Source: Rhizobium sp.
GTDB lineage: Bacteria; Pseudomonadota; Alphaproteobacteria; Rhizobiales; Rhizobiaceae
Direction: 5' to 3'
NCBI GenBank assembly: GCA_028290545.1
Contig: JAQGJP010000104.1
Location: forward strand, 62,001-126,000
Length of the DNA stretch: 64,000 nt
The notes below the pieces were generated by a model, which ran no database searches, was not told the origin of the DNA, and was given only the letters and a program-made list of their open reading frames with translations. The position numbers and the translations under genes are program-made. Positions 33,736 to 42,966 of this stretch are shown here, piece after piece (the stretch's first letter is position 1; every line of letters starts with the position of its first letter).

Positions 33736-34839
33736 ATGAACGAACAAACCGCAAAACGCCTCGCCGCATTGCGTGAGAAGATGACAGCCACCGAGACCGG
33801 CCTGATTGCCATCGGCCCCGGCTCGCATATGGATTGGGTTCTGGGCTTCCACCCGCACCCCGACGAGCGACCTTGCCTGCTGCTGATCGCACCGGCGAAG
33901 GAAGCTATCCTGATGCCGGTGCTGAATGCCGAGGGCAGCCGCGAATTCACCGATATCGCCTTCTTCAACTGGGCCGATGATGTCGGGCCGGTGGAGGCGC
34001 TGAGCGAGGCGCTCGCCTCGATCGATGCGGCCGCGCCCGGCCGCGTGGCGCTGGATGAAACCATGCGCGCCGATTTCGCGCTGCTGCTGCTCGATGCCCT
34101 GCCGCCGGAAACCTCACGCGATTTCACGTCGGAAACGCTCGGCGCGCTCCGCATGCGCAAGGACAGCGCCGAGTACAAGAAGCTGAAGATGAATGCCGGC
34201 ATCGCCGACCGCGCCATGCAAACGGCCTTCTCGAAGATCAAGGCCGGCATGACCGAAAACGAGGTCGCAGCCGAAATCCGCGCGCATTTCTCGTCGGAAG
34301 GCGCCTCGCCGCAGTTCTGGATCGTCGGTGCCGGTGGCAATGGCGCCTTCCCGCATCATTCGGCCAGTGAGAAGGTTATCCAGGAAGGCGACGCGGTCGT
34401 CATCGATATCGGCGGCCGCAAGCAGGGCTTTCCGAGCGACATCACCCGCATGGCCGTCATCGGCGAACCGCCGGAAGGCTATGGCCAGATTCATTCCATC
34501 GTCGAGAAAGCCGTGCAGGCGGCGCTGAAGGCGGCCAGGCCCGGAGTGCTGGCGAAAGAGGTCGATGCTGCCGCGCGCGGCGTGATCACCGATGCCGGCT
34601 ATGGCGAATATTTCGTCCACCGCACCGGCCACGGCATGGGCATCGACGGCCACGAGCCGCCCTACATCACCGCGACTTCGGATACCGTGCTGGAAGAAGG
34701 CATGGTGTTCTCGATCGAGCCGGGCATTTACATGCCGGGACGCTTCGGCATCCGCCTTGAGGACATCGTCATTCTGCGCGAGGACGGCCCGGAAATTCTC
34801 TCGTCGCTCCCCCGCGAGGCGCATTTCATGGGCAGCTAA
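33736..34839 (+). CDS. M24 metallopeptidase (Xaa-Pro aminopeptidase-like)
   Basis: The 367-residue enzyme has an N-terminal creatinase-like domain (about 1-130) and a pita-bread catalytic domain. The five metal ligands are visible: Asp in VVIDIGG, Asp in FPSDITR, His in HRTGHGMG, Glu in FSIEPGIY and Glu in RLEDIV. It would release an N-terminal residue from X-Pro or other small peptides. It follows the hydantoinase genes after a repeat, and closes the catabolic operon. AAGGGAAGAAAC before the ATG supports the start. Confidence 0.92.
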   Translation: MNEQTAKRLAALREKMTATETGLIAIGPGSHMDWVLGFHPHPDERPCLLLIAPAKEAILMPVLNAEGSREFTDIAFFNWADDVGPVEALSEALASIDAAAPGRVALDETMRADFALLLLDALPPETSRDFTSETLGALRMRKDSAEYKKLKMNAGIADRAMQTAFSKIKAGMTENEVAAEIRAHFSSEGASPQFWIVGAGGNGAFPHHSASEKVIQEGDAVVIDIGGRKQGFPSDITRMAVIGEPPEGYGQIHSIVEKAVQAALKAARPGVLAKEVDAAARGVITDAGYGEYFVHRTGHGMGIDGHEPPYITATSDTVLEEGMVFSIEPGIYMPGRFGIRLEDIVILREDGPEILSSLPREAHFMGS

Positions 34840-34900
34840 AATTCGAAAGCCCGGCCGTGCACGTCAATTCCTGTGAGCGGCCGGAGCGATATCGACCTTG

Positions 34901-36148
34901 CTATTCATTGAGTGTAAGGGCCGAATGGCGGGACATGCTTTCCAGCATTGCACTGGTGACAATCATCTCGCTTTTCTTGCTATCTATGGACTTCGTTTTG
35001 ACAGTGTCCACTGCAGCGACGGCAATTTTCTTTTTGAGCGCCACTATCCTAAAATAGGATTCCTTGATTCGACTGAGCATATTGTCATTCTCATTCGCTT
35101 CTTTAACGAGAAGCTTTGCGATCTTTTCCGGAATTAGCGGATCCGGGTGCTTGTCGTTGGCAAACACCAGGATGTCATTGCCGGCAAGAACGGCTTGACG
35201 GACCGAATCCTCGAAGCTCCGGGTACTGGCGATCGCGTCCATCTGCATATCGTCGGAAATAACGACGCCTTCGAAATGCAGGTTTCCTCTCAGCACAGTG
35301 GTCAGCGTTGCACGCGAAAGCGATGAAGGCACGGCGCCTTTGGACAGCTTTCGGTTGATGACATGAGATGACATGATCATATCGACGTCGCCCATGGCGA
35401 TAAGCGCCTTGTAGGGGTCCAATTCCGCCTCGTTCCAGGTCTTGGTCACATCTGCGGAGCCCTTGTGACTATCGCCAATGCTTGAACCGTGACCGGGAAA
35501 GTGCTTCAACGCCGTCAGCACCTTGTTCACCCGGTGTGCCTGCACAAAGGCAGTTGCGTATTTGATGACTTCCTGCGGGTCGGCCGAATAGCTTCGTCCG
35601 ATGCTGCCGATAATCGGATTTGCTGGATTGATATTGAGATCGACCACCGGACCGAAGTTAAGATTGAATCCCAGAGCCGCGAGATCGCCAGCCAGTTCCG
35701 AGTAGACTTCATAAGCGGCGGCCTCGTTCATTGTCGAGGCGACTTTCGCAGCACTCGGCGTATTCTTGAAACCGATGGCATTGGTCAATCGCTGGATCCG
35801 ACCACCCTCCTGGTCGATCGAGATCAAAAGTGGATCCCTGACCACAGCCTGGAGATGATTGTTGAGGCTCTGTACCGTTCGTTCATTCTTGATGTTGCGC
35901 TTGAGATAGATAACACCGGTTATCTCGCCGTTTTCAGCCTGCTTGAGGACATTTTTGTAGCCTTCGTCCTTCAGGCTGTCCCCACTAAACCCCACCAATA
36001 CCATCTGGCCGATCATGCGGCGCAGGAGCTGTTCGGAAACCTTCGAATTATTTTTTTCCTCAGCCTTGGATGGCCCGGAAAACATCGCCGCAAGTAGCAG
36101 CCCAAAGCCGGCAATGGCAATCGACAGTGAACGAGATTTACGTGACAT
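34901..36148 (-). CDS. Exported GH3 beta-N-acetylhexosaminidase (NagZ-like)
   Basis: NagZ enzymes remove N-acetylglucosamine from muropeptides. The 415-residue protein has a clear signal peptide (MSRKSRSLSIAIAGFGLLLAAMFSGPSKA-E), unusual because Gram-negative NagZ is cytoplasmic. Catalytic parts are intact: VSIDQEGGRIQRL-type SIDQEGGR, KHFPGHGSS with the His general acid-base and VVISDDMQMDAI with the nucleophile Asp. The C-terminal 60 residues are charged and without known domain. It follows the caspase-PAN gene by 95 bases on the same strand and is probably part of that envelope gene run. Confidence 0.88.
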   Translation of the reverse strand: MSRKSRSLSIAIAGFGLLLAAMFSGPSKAEEKNNSKVSEQLLRRMIGQMVLVGFSGDSLKDEGYKNVLKQAENGEITGVIYLKRNIKNERTVQSLNNHLQAVVRDPLLISIDQEGGRIQRLTNAIGFKNTPSAAKVASTMNEAAAYEVYSELAGDLAALGFNLNFGPVVDLNINPANPIIGSIGRSYSADPQEVIKYATAFVQAHRVNKVLTALKHFPGHGSSIGDSHKGSADVTKTWNEAELDPYKALIAMGDVDMIMSSHVINRKLSKGAVPSSLSRATLTTVLRGNLHFEGVVISDDMQMDAIASTRSFEDSVRQAVLAGNDILVFANDKHPDPLIPEKIAKLLVKEANENDNMLSRIKESYFRIVALKKKIAVAAVDTVKTKSIDSKKSEMIVTSAMLESMSRHSALTLNE

Positions 36149-36243
36149 CGCATGAACCTCTGAGGTGGGACGATGGCAGTGTAATCAAATTTCGTTAACC
36201 ATCCCTGAATACCGAATGTTCACATCTAACGCAGAAATTGCGT

Positions 36244-37899
36244 TCAATCTTTGGCATAGGCCGGCTGGACAAAATCGGGGCGCACGATCTGGTTGACAAC
36301 ACGCGCGGAGACAATGCCCCTTCTGGCATTGTTACTGTAGACCGGAGAAAGGCTCATGCCATTCTTCAACCAGCACTGGTCGCGCTTGGTGAAGTAGACC
36401 CAGGCAAAACCATTGCAGCCCATCGTCGACTTACAGCCTTGCATGCAATCCCTGAAGGTTCGGGCGCTGTATTCGCCGATATCATCGCCACTGAGGTCGC
36501 TCTTCAGGAAAAGCTCCCATTGCGCCTGCAGCACGGGATTGACCTCGGAAGGCTTGGCCTTGAGATACAATCCGGAGGTGACGCCGGATACCAGCTGCAC
36601 GAATTCGTAGCCCGATTTCAGGAAACAGCGGTTTTGCTCGTGATTGAACGTGAAGGCGCGGCATGAAAGGTTCGCTCCGCACTGTGTCGCGCACTCGGAC
36701 GCGTCGGACATCTTGATGCCCTTCGGCACGAGGTCGCCGCCATACAGGTCCGCGCCAGTGAAGCGGGCGAAATACCACGAGGGCTGCTCGACCACCACTG
36801 CCGCCGCTTCTTCATGAGCTTGGGGCGAGCTCTCAGCGCCTGTGTTTTCCGGAACCTTCGCTGCCTTTTCAATCTCCAGAGCCGCAAGTTCCTGACGCAT
36901 CGACACAGCTCGGTTCTTGGCCACCCGGCCCGAGAACGTATCGGGATACAGTTCGGCAAGCATGTCGAAATCGCCGGGGTCCTTGGAATCCTTGATGAGT
37001 TCGAACGCCTTGCGCGCCTGTTCCTCCATGTCGACAGGCACAACAATATTCGTCTCCGGCGGGGTCACCTGCCCGCTCTTATCACCCTCAGTGACAACGA
37101 CCGGAGGAACGACAGCCGGTGGATCGATGAAATAGACCGGATCTTTCGGAAGCGATGCATAGACATATGGCTCCTGCTGCTTGCCTGTTTTCGCCAGAAC
37201 CTCATCGCGGACAATACGGAATATCAGGTTGATCTCGACACCTGGCTTGACCATCGTATCGAGCAGGGCCTGGGTGTATGGACTGTGCACACCGTCTCCA
37301 TCCGAGGCCGTTTCGCCGTCCTTGGCCGAATAGGAAACCAGCATTCCTTCTGACGGCTCGACAACCGCCAAGCCGCGCCGGATCGAACGCGAAGCCACCG
37401 ATCGTTTCATATCCTTGAGAAAGGGATTGTTGCGGCAGGCGTCGAGCAAAACCATCTTGAGTCTTGCACTGCCCTCGAGCGCGTTCAGGACAAGCTCGAG
37501 TGGAAGTGCCTCGAAATCCACATCCCGGTCGGATGCGAGTGTCGCATCGATAGGGATCAGATAGTTCTTCTTGTCCATCTCCATTCCGTGGCCGGCGAAA
37601 TAGATCAGACCGATCTCTGCGCCGGCGGAGGCGGCGGCGAAATCCCTGACCGCCTTACGCATGTCATTGTAATTGAGGTCTTGATAGGCAAAAACCTTGA
37701 ACCGCAATTTCGTCAAAGTCTCGGCCATCGCCTTGGCGTCATTGCCGGGATTGGGAAGTGCCACGACATTCTGATAGGCGGAATTGCCGATCACCAATGC
37801 AACGCGGCGCCCTTCCGAGGCTTGTGCAAGACGCGGGAAGATCAAGACCGCGAGAGTGAGGGTCATGACAAGGAAAATCGCGAGCCGCTCGACAGTCAT
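36244..37899 (-). CDS. Exported caspase-like peptidase with two PAN/apple-like modules
   Basis: The 551-residue protein has a signal peptide (1-27), a C14 caspase-like p20 domain (about 30-240) with catalytic His104 in YFAGHGME and Cys155 in LLDACRNNPF, a coiled linker, and two Cys-rich modules (about 385-455 and 470-535). The modules fit PAN/apple: SECATQCGANLSCRAFTFN with KNRCFLK-like C, and RDCMQGCKSTMGCNGFAWVY with QCWLKNG. The caspase part should cut after a basic residue as in metacaspases (family knowledge). It sits downstream of the large cytochrome gene and upstream of the GH3 gene. PAN modules bind protein or glycan. Confidence 0.88.
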   Translation of the reverse strand: MTVERLAIFLVMTLTLAVLIFPRLAQASEGRRVALVIGNSAYQNVVALPNPGNDAKAMAETLTKLRFKVFAYQDLNYNDMRKAVRDFAAASAGAEIGLIYFAGHGMEMDKKNYLIPIDATLASDRDVDFEALPLELVLNALEGSARLKMVLLDACRNNPFLKDMKRSVASRSIRRGLAVVEPSEGMLVSYSAKDGETASDGDGVHSPYTQALLDTMVKPGVEINLIFRIVRDEVLAKTGKQQEPYVYASLPKDPVYFIDPPAVVPPVVVTEGDKSGQVTPPETNIVVPVDMEEQARKAFELIKDSKDPGDFDMLAELYPDTFSGRVAKNRAVSMRQELAALEIEKAAKVPENTGAESSPQAHEEAAAVVVEQPSWYFARFTGADLYGGDLVPKGIKMSDASECATQCGANLSCRAFTFNHEQNRCFLKSGYEFVQLVSGVTSGLYLKAKPSEVNPVLQAQWELFLKSDLSGDDIGEYSARTFRDCMQGCKSTMGCNGFAWVYFTKRDQCWLKNGMSLSPVYSNNARRGIVSARVVNQIVRPDFVQPAYAKD

Positions 37900-38052
37900 G
37901 AGAGAGATTCCTCAGCCTCTATGGTCATTTATCAAGCAAAAGTGACGCTACAGAATTTCCTTGTGGTTGAATATCCTTTCTGAAGTAAACCCGTGTCAAG
38001 GGAAATCCGCGCATCCGGCGCGCGAATGTTTGGACTGTTTCAGGGCATTCCA

Positions 38053-38080
38053 TCAAAAGGGCGCCCATTGTCGGCGCCCA
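38053..38080 (-). terminator. Terminator after the cytochrome gene
   Basis: GGGCGCC/GGCGCCC stem (38059-38065 with 38073-38079) followed on the minus strand by TTTT. It lies just after the stop of the cytochrome gene at 38095, so some transcripts may end before the caspase-PAN gene. Confidence 0.65.
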
Positions 38081-38094
38081 CGACATCCGTTCCG

Positions 38095-41000
38095 CTATTT
38101 GGAGACGTTGATATTGACGAATTCAAAGGCAATATGTGTCGGATCGGTATCGACCTTCTCCTTGAGCACCACGCTGATGCCGCGCTTGAATTTCCGGTGC
38201 TTGGCGGCAATTTCCTTGGCTTTCTTCTTGTCGAGCCTGAAATCGCCCAGGCCATCCACCCGGCACAGCGCCACCAGGGTTTCGTCCCTACCAGGCTTGT
38301 CGAAGGTCAGATCGCCGCTGTCCGCCATCGGGATCGTGCGTTTTTCACCTGCCAACAGGAATCTTTCGCCAATCATGGCTTGCGGAATATCCTCGACATT
38401 GCCGTCTTCCTCCACATAGGCCACCTGCAATTCGCATGTCTTGCTGGAGACGACGTCGAATGAGAGCTTCTGACCGACCGTGGCGTTGGTATAGTCCGTT
38501 CTGGCGATCAGAATGAGCGCATCGGCCTGCGGCTTGTAGGCGTCCTGCTTCTTGTCGTCAGGTGTATAAGCGGCCGTGTCGTCCTTTTTCGGTTCGGCAT
38601 AGTCATTTTTCTTTTTGTCGTCGGCCGGCTGGTAAGCAGCAGCATCGTCCTTTTTCGGCTCGACATAAGGATCCTGCTTCTTTTCAGGCTTGTCGTAGAT
38701 TGCCGTGTCGTCCTTCTTAGGCTCGGCATAGTCATTGTTTTTCTGGTCGTCAGCCGGCTTGTAGGCAGCAGTGTCGTCCTTCTTTGGCTCGACGTATGGG
38801 TCCTGCTTCTTTTCGGGCTTGTCATAGATCGCCGCGTCGTCTTTCTTCGGTTCGGTGTAGTTCTCCTTGCCGTGGTCGTCGGTCGCCGCATAGTCAGCGG
38901 TTTTGTAAAGCGGTTCGAGATCCATCAAGGCCGGCAGAAGCGCGGCGTAGTTTGTTTCCACCTCATCGCGGTCGATACGCTCGCCGCCTTCCAGCTTGTT
39001 CAGCCAGCCCAGCGCCAGATTGGTCAGACGGGAGTCGGCGATCTTCCTGACACTGGATTCGAACGCCTCGGGCGTCATGTCGAATTCGGATGCCAGGCTC
39101 ACGAGATCCAGGCTCTCGTCATATTTGTCCGCATTGTAGGTGACGATCTCAGCGTCGGAAGGAGCGGTGAAGCTTTGCTCTGTGGAGTTGTTCGTCTCGG
39201 TCACTCCGAGTTTGCTCAACGCACCGACAAACTTGTCGCGATCCGCCTGGAATGTCTCATCCAGTGCCTTCTGCTGGATATACATCGACAGCAATATCTC
39301 CTTCTGATCGCTGTCAAAGTTGTTGGAATTCTCGATTGAACTTCGCATCTGGTCTGTATTGGCGATCACGCCGTTTGCATGACAGTCAAAGCACGACCTT
39401 GCATTGATGATTGTCACCCCGAATTTGGCGCCGTTCGGGCGCTTGCGGTGAGAGACGATCGAGGTCGGCCCCTCGTTGATCTGTTCGCCATTGGCTTTCG
39501 ACAGATAATAGCCTTGCAATCCGTTGGGCAGTGAGAAGATCATTTCTCCCCCGTCATGATGGAATGCCTCGAAATGTCCGTCCAGCGGCTCCAGCTCCTG
39601 CGGACCGTGGGGGTATTTCTCCAGGACCTGCTTGCCGGCATCGCCTGCGAAATCATAGGATTTCCAGTAATAGCCGGTTGCGATATCGTGCCTCTCGATC
39701 ATGCGGTTATGATCGGATACGCCGGACGATCCCTTGTTGAAGGCCGCCCGCTTGACGCGGCGCTCTTCGATGTTTCGCGCGACGCTGATCTTGAAGTCAT
39801 CTTCCAGTTCGCGGATGTTGACCGGCAATTTCATCAGATGGTTGTAGTTTTCCGGCAGCGCGGCAAAGGCCATGAACCAGTCTATGCGCATGATCGGCAG
39901 CCCGGTGGCGGTCTCGTGGGCCAGTGCCTTCAGGCTCGATGCCTTGGCGCTCTCCGGATCGACGCCATAGAAATAATTTTTGGCCAGGTGATCATGATCC
40001 TCCGTGCTCCAGCCCAGGTCCCTGAGATCGACACGCACGAGCAGGCCTTGGGTACCCTCCACCTCCTTGGGGAAAACCAGTTCCCGCTGGTTTGAAAGCG
40101 AATTGAGCAATTTCTTGAATCCGCCTGTCAGGATCGCCATGCGCTTCATGTAGGTGGCGTCGTCCTCACACCAGAAAAGACTGTTGTATTGGGTGCGAAA
40201 GCTGAAATAGCGCTGATATTTGCGATCCCGGTCGGGAACCGTGAAAATATCCTTGAACGCCGCTTCATCGAACTCCTTGTAGGCAATCAGGCGTCTGCCG
40301 CGATCTACTGGCTTCTCCGCCACCGTCGTCGATGGCTGCGCATTCAATGCGTTGATCCACTGCTCAAGCTGCTTGACTTCGTCGGCCTTCGGCTTGCTGC
40401 CTTTCGGCATTGAACCATTCTTGATCGACAGGAACATGCGTGATTTCTGCGCATCGCCGGGCACGACGAACTTCTTGTCCTGCGCGATCGATGCGAGATC
40501 GCCAGCGCTGTAGATCGACGCATCGCTTTGACCCGGCGCATGGCAGTTGCGACAGTACTTTCCCATGAAAGCATCGGCGGCAGACGCGAATTTGGAACTG
40601 TCATCCGCGACCTCGGTCGTCTTGACATCCTTCTTTGCCTTGCAGGCCGCGACAGGCGATTTGGACAAGTCCTCTTTTTCCTTGAGGGTGGTGCCGGAAA
40701 GGAAGGTATAAAGCGCCTTGCGGTCAGGCTCGTTCAATTCACGCAGACCGACGGACAGCCGGCGCATGGTCGAGTCGGAGAGAGCCGCACCTGAGAATTT
40801 CTTGCCCTCGACAATGAAACCATGCAGGAACACATCCGCGTCTGAGAGCGCCGCGAGTTTCCCGCGGCTGATATCCGGCGCGGTAACATTGGTCAGGCCA
40901 GTCCAGCCCTTCAGGCTATTGGCCATGTCGAGATTGAACGACGCGTCATGCGGCGTGTGACAATTGCCGCAGCCCGCGACATTCTGGGCGAGGTACCTTC

Positions 41001-41583
41001 CCCGCTCCTCCGCAGTCTGTTCCTTTTGCTGGTAGGCGGGAGAAAGGTTCTTCCGCTTCCATTCAGCCGCATCAAAGGAAATATCCGACCACCAGGAAAC
41101 CAGTGGTAGTTCGTGCTCCTTGTTGACGGCGTCGGACGCCGGCAGGGTGTTGATATAGGCCTTGATGTCGAGGACATCCTCAGGCTTCATCCCGCTATAG
41201 GAATTGAACGGCATGACGGGATAGAGGTTGTGGCCGTCCCTGGCGACACCATCCATGACCGCGTTGAGAAATTCGGCGTTCGACCAGCCGCCGATGCCCT
41301 TTTCGCCGGACGAAATGTTGGAAGCATAGAATTTTCCCATTGCGGTTTCCATCTTGAAACCGCCCGACAGAATTTCAGTATTGTCGCCGGATCCATGACA
41401 GACGCCACATCCGGCGACCGCAAACAGCACCTTGCCGTTTTTGATGTCAGGCTTGTAACCGGCAAAGGCCCCGGTCTCGAACCTCGCGGCGGCAATCGCC
41501 TCGCTTTGAGACCCAAGGAAGAAAGCAAGAGCCATCGGCGCAATGGTAAGCACCGACATCACAGTCCGCCGAACCCAAGCCAT
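38095..41583 (-). CDS. Giant tetraheme cytochrome c with repeats and DUF4384-like end
   Basis: The 1162-residue exported protein has a signal peptide (cleavage after about SEAIAAA) and four c-heme motifs: CGVCH (59-63), CGNCH (205-209), CRNCH (344-348) and CFDCH (731-735). The first two domains resemble the cytochrome subunit of membrane dehydrogenases (GIGGWSNAEF, LYPVMPFNSYSGM). The third resembles cytochromes of peroxidase or oxidase type. Between 360 and 730 is a large domain without a name I know. Residues 911-1019 are tandem repeats of 43 residues. The last 140 residues (ILIARTDYTNATVGQKLSF) resemble DUF4384, a domain often fused to bacterial caspase-like peptidases. GGAGG before 41583 fixes the start. 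Confidence 0.85.
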   Translation of the reverse strand: MAWVRRTVMSVLTIAPMALAFFLGSQSEAIAAARFETGAFAGYKPDIKNGKVLFAVAGCGVCHGSGDNTEILSGGFKMETAMGKFYASNISSGEKGIGGWSNAEFLNAVMDGVARDGHNLYPVMPFNSYSGMKPEDVLDIKAYINTLPASDAVNKEHELPLVSWWSDISFDAAEWKRKNLSPAYQQKEQTAEERGRYLAQNVAGCGNCHTPHDASFNLDMANSLKGWTGLTNVTAPDISRGKLAALSDADVFLHGFIVEGKKFSGAALSDSTMRRLSVGLRELNEPDRKALYTFLSGTTLKEKEDLSKSPVAACKAKKDVKTTEVADDSSKFASAADAFMGKYCRNCHAPGQSDASIYSAGDLASIAQDKKFVVPGDAQKSRMFLSIKNGSMPKGSKPKADEVKQLEQWINALNAQPSTTVAEKPVDRGRRLIAYKEFDEAAFKDIFTVPDRDRKYQRYFSFRTQYNSLFWCEDDATYMKRMAILTGGFKKLLNSLSNQRELVFPKEVEGTQGLLVRVDLRDLGWSTEDHDHLAKNYFYGVDPESAKASSLKALAHETATGLPIMRIDWFMAFAALPENYNHLMKLPVNIRELEDDFKISVARNIEERRVKRAAFNKGSSGVSDHNRMIERHDIATGYYWKSYDFAGDAGKQVLEKYPHGPQELEPLDGHFEAFHHDGGEMIFSLPNGLQGYYLSKANGEQINEGPTSIVSHRKRPNGAKFGVTIINARSCFDCHANGVIANTDQMRSSIENSNNFDSDQKEILLSMYIQQKALDETFQADRDKFVGALSKLGVTETNNSTEQSFTAPSDAEIVTYNADKYDESLDLVSLASEFDMTPEAFESSVRKIADSRLTNLALGWLNKLEGGERIDRDEVETNYAALLPALMDLEPLYKTADYAATDDHGKENYTEPKKDDAAIYDKPEKKQDPYVEPKKDDTAAYKPADDQKNNDYAEPKKDDTAIYDKPEKKQDPYVEPKKDDAAAYQPADDKKKNDYAEPKKDDTAAYTPDDKKQDAYKPQADALILIARTDYTNATVGQKLSFDVVSSKTCELQVAYVEEDGNVEDIPQAMIGERFLLAGEKRTIPMADSGDLTFDKPGRDETLVALCRVDGLGDFRLDKKKAKEIAAKHRKFKRGISVVLKEKVDTDPTHIAFEFVNINVSK
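38527..38859 (-). repeat. 129-nt coding tandem repeats in the cytochrome gene
   Basis: About 2.4 copies of a 43-codon unit whose core reads EPKKDDxAxYDKPEKKQDPYV, then EPKKDDxAAYxPADDxKxNDY. Copies begin at codons 911, 954 and 997 of the 1162-residue reading. Strictly in frame. Confidence 0.9.
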
Positions 41584-41628
41584 TTCCACCTCCCGATACC
41601 GAGCCAGAATTTGCAAAAAGTCAGATGC

Positions 41629-42927
41629 TTAACGGAATTCAAACTGCTCGAACCTGATCCGCCTTGGCTTCTCGCCAATCTTCGCAAGCCCTCGTACCAG
41701 CGCCTGCCGCAGCGGCGCGGGACCGCAGAACCAGAAATCCGCTTGCCCTGGTTTCACATGCGCAAGCTCTTTCAGTTTTTCTGCGTCCAGCCTGCCACTG
41801 TCATTGGAAGCATGCAATATAAATCTGAAATTCTCCAGCTTTTCATCAAGCGCACGGAACAAGTCTTGATAGATTGCTTCGCCAACATCCCGCACGCAGT
41901 AGATCATCGTGACCGAGATCTGCGGGTATTGTTGCAGATCTGCAGCCATTGCGGCAAAAGGCGTAACCCCGATGCCGCCGGCGATCCAGATCTGCTGGGC
42001 GCCGCCGCGGCCGAAATGGAAATGTCCATATCCGCCCTCCACTCTCAAAATATCGCCGGCATGCAGATTTTCCCGGAGCCGCCTGGTATAATCGCCGAGC
42101 GGTTTTACCGAAATGGTCAGGCTGCCGTCGGCAGCGATCCTGGACACCGTGAACGGATGCGGTTCCCGCAGCCCGCGCCTGCGAATATGGGCGATGATGA
42201 ACTGCCCTGCCCTGAGCTTCAGTCGGCGGCCTGTCGGAACGGCAGTGATGACCGTTGCCGCAGCATGCTTTTCGACCGCGACTATCCGATAGCTTTTCTT
42301 TTTGAAATGCGAAATGGATTGCGTATACGCGTAACTTACAATTCCTACGAGTGACGCAAAGTTAAGTATATACGCAATGGTTTCCGTCTGATCGAACGGC
42401 TTCTTGACGAAAAACTGGTGAAACGCGATCGCGAGGAAAGCAAAGCCGATAAATCGATGCGTCGCATACCAAATATGATAAGGAAACTGAAATTTCAGAA
42501 AAGGTATTTTTTTGACGATACTGAAGACGATTAAGGCGCAGAGTGCGAAGAACGTGTAATATCCCGTGAGCTTTGCGAGTTCGTTGAGCTCCTTGTTCTG
42601 AAACAGGCCGGTGAAATTGGGCGTATAAATGTAGTGAACAAGGATCAGGACAAGGATCAGATAACCGATCCGGCGGTGGGCGACATACAGGCGATCCAGG
42701 CCGCCGAACAGGTATTCCAGAACCTTGATGCGGGTCGCCATCAGCAATGAAATGGACATCAGCAGGAATGCGCACATTGCTGCTTCGAGCGAAATCGCCG
42801 TCATGGGACTTGTGTAATTTATCGCCGGGATCGCCGCGATTGCCGATCCGATCACAATCAACGCAACAACCAGATAACCCACGTCACGCCTCGCGACAGT
42901 CGTTTGCGCACAGTCTTCTCTTGACAT
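41629..42927 (-). CDS. Ferric-reductase/NOX-like transmembrane flavocytochrome
   Basis: The 432-residue membrane protein has six helices in the ferric-reductase-like domain, with paired heme-ligand histidines in AHRRIGYLILVLILVHYIY and ATHRFIGFAFLAIAFHQFF. The cytoplasmic half has the FAD motif EPHPFTVSR, the nucleotide loop AGGIGVTPFAAM and the closing FWFCGPAPL typical of NAD(P)H-dependent reductases. It should move electrons from NAD(P)H through FAD and two b-hemes to the periplasm. It lies 45 bases upstream of the tetraheme cytochrome gene and 39 bases downstream of the OmpA-type gene, so the periplasmic acceptor is probably the cytochrome. Confidence 0.88.
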   Translation of the reverse strand: MSREDCAQTTVARRDVGYLVVALIVIGSAIAAIPAINYTSPMTAISLEAAMCAFLLMSISLLMATRIKVLEYLFGGLDRLYVAHRRIGYLILVLILVHYIYTPNFTGLFQNKELNELAKLTGYYTFFALCALIVFSIVKKIPFLKFQFPYHIWYATHRFIGFAFLAIAFHQFFVKKPFDQTETIAYILNFASLVGIVSYAYTQSISHFKKKSYRIVAVEKHAAATVITAVPTGRRLKLRAGQFIIAHIRRRGLREPHPFTVSRIAADGSLTISVKPLGDYTRRLRENLHAGDILRVEGGYGHFHFGRGGAQQIWIAGGIGVTPFAAMAADLQQYPQISVTMIYCVRDVGEAIYQDLFRALDEKLENFRFILHASNDSGRLDAEKLKELAHVKPGQADFWFCGPAPLRQALVRGLAKIGEKPRRIRFEQFEFR

Positions 42928-42966
42928 CCGACCGGAGCATCGCGGTCGCCCGGACGATCTGTGCCA

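Noticed and set aside
38527-38859. Possible CRISPR-like array
   Set aside because: The repeats are in frame, have no unique spacers of even length and encode a charged stalk of the cytochrome.
41113-42354. 413-codon plus-strand open frame
   Set aside because: Antisense to the cytochrome and flavocytochrome genes; no recognisable motif and no ribosome site.
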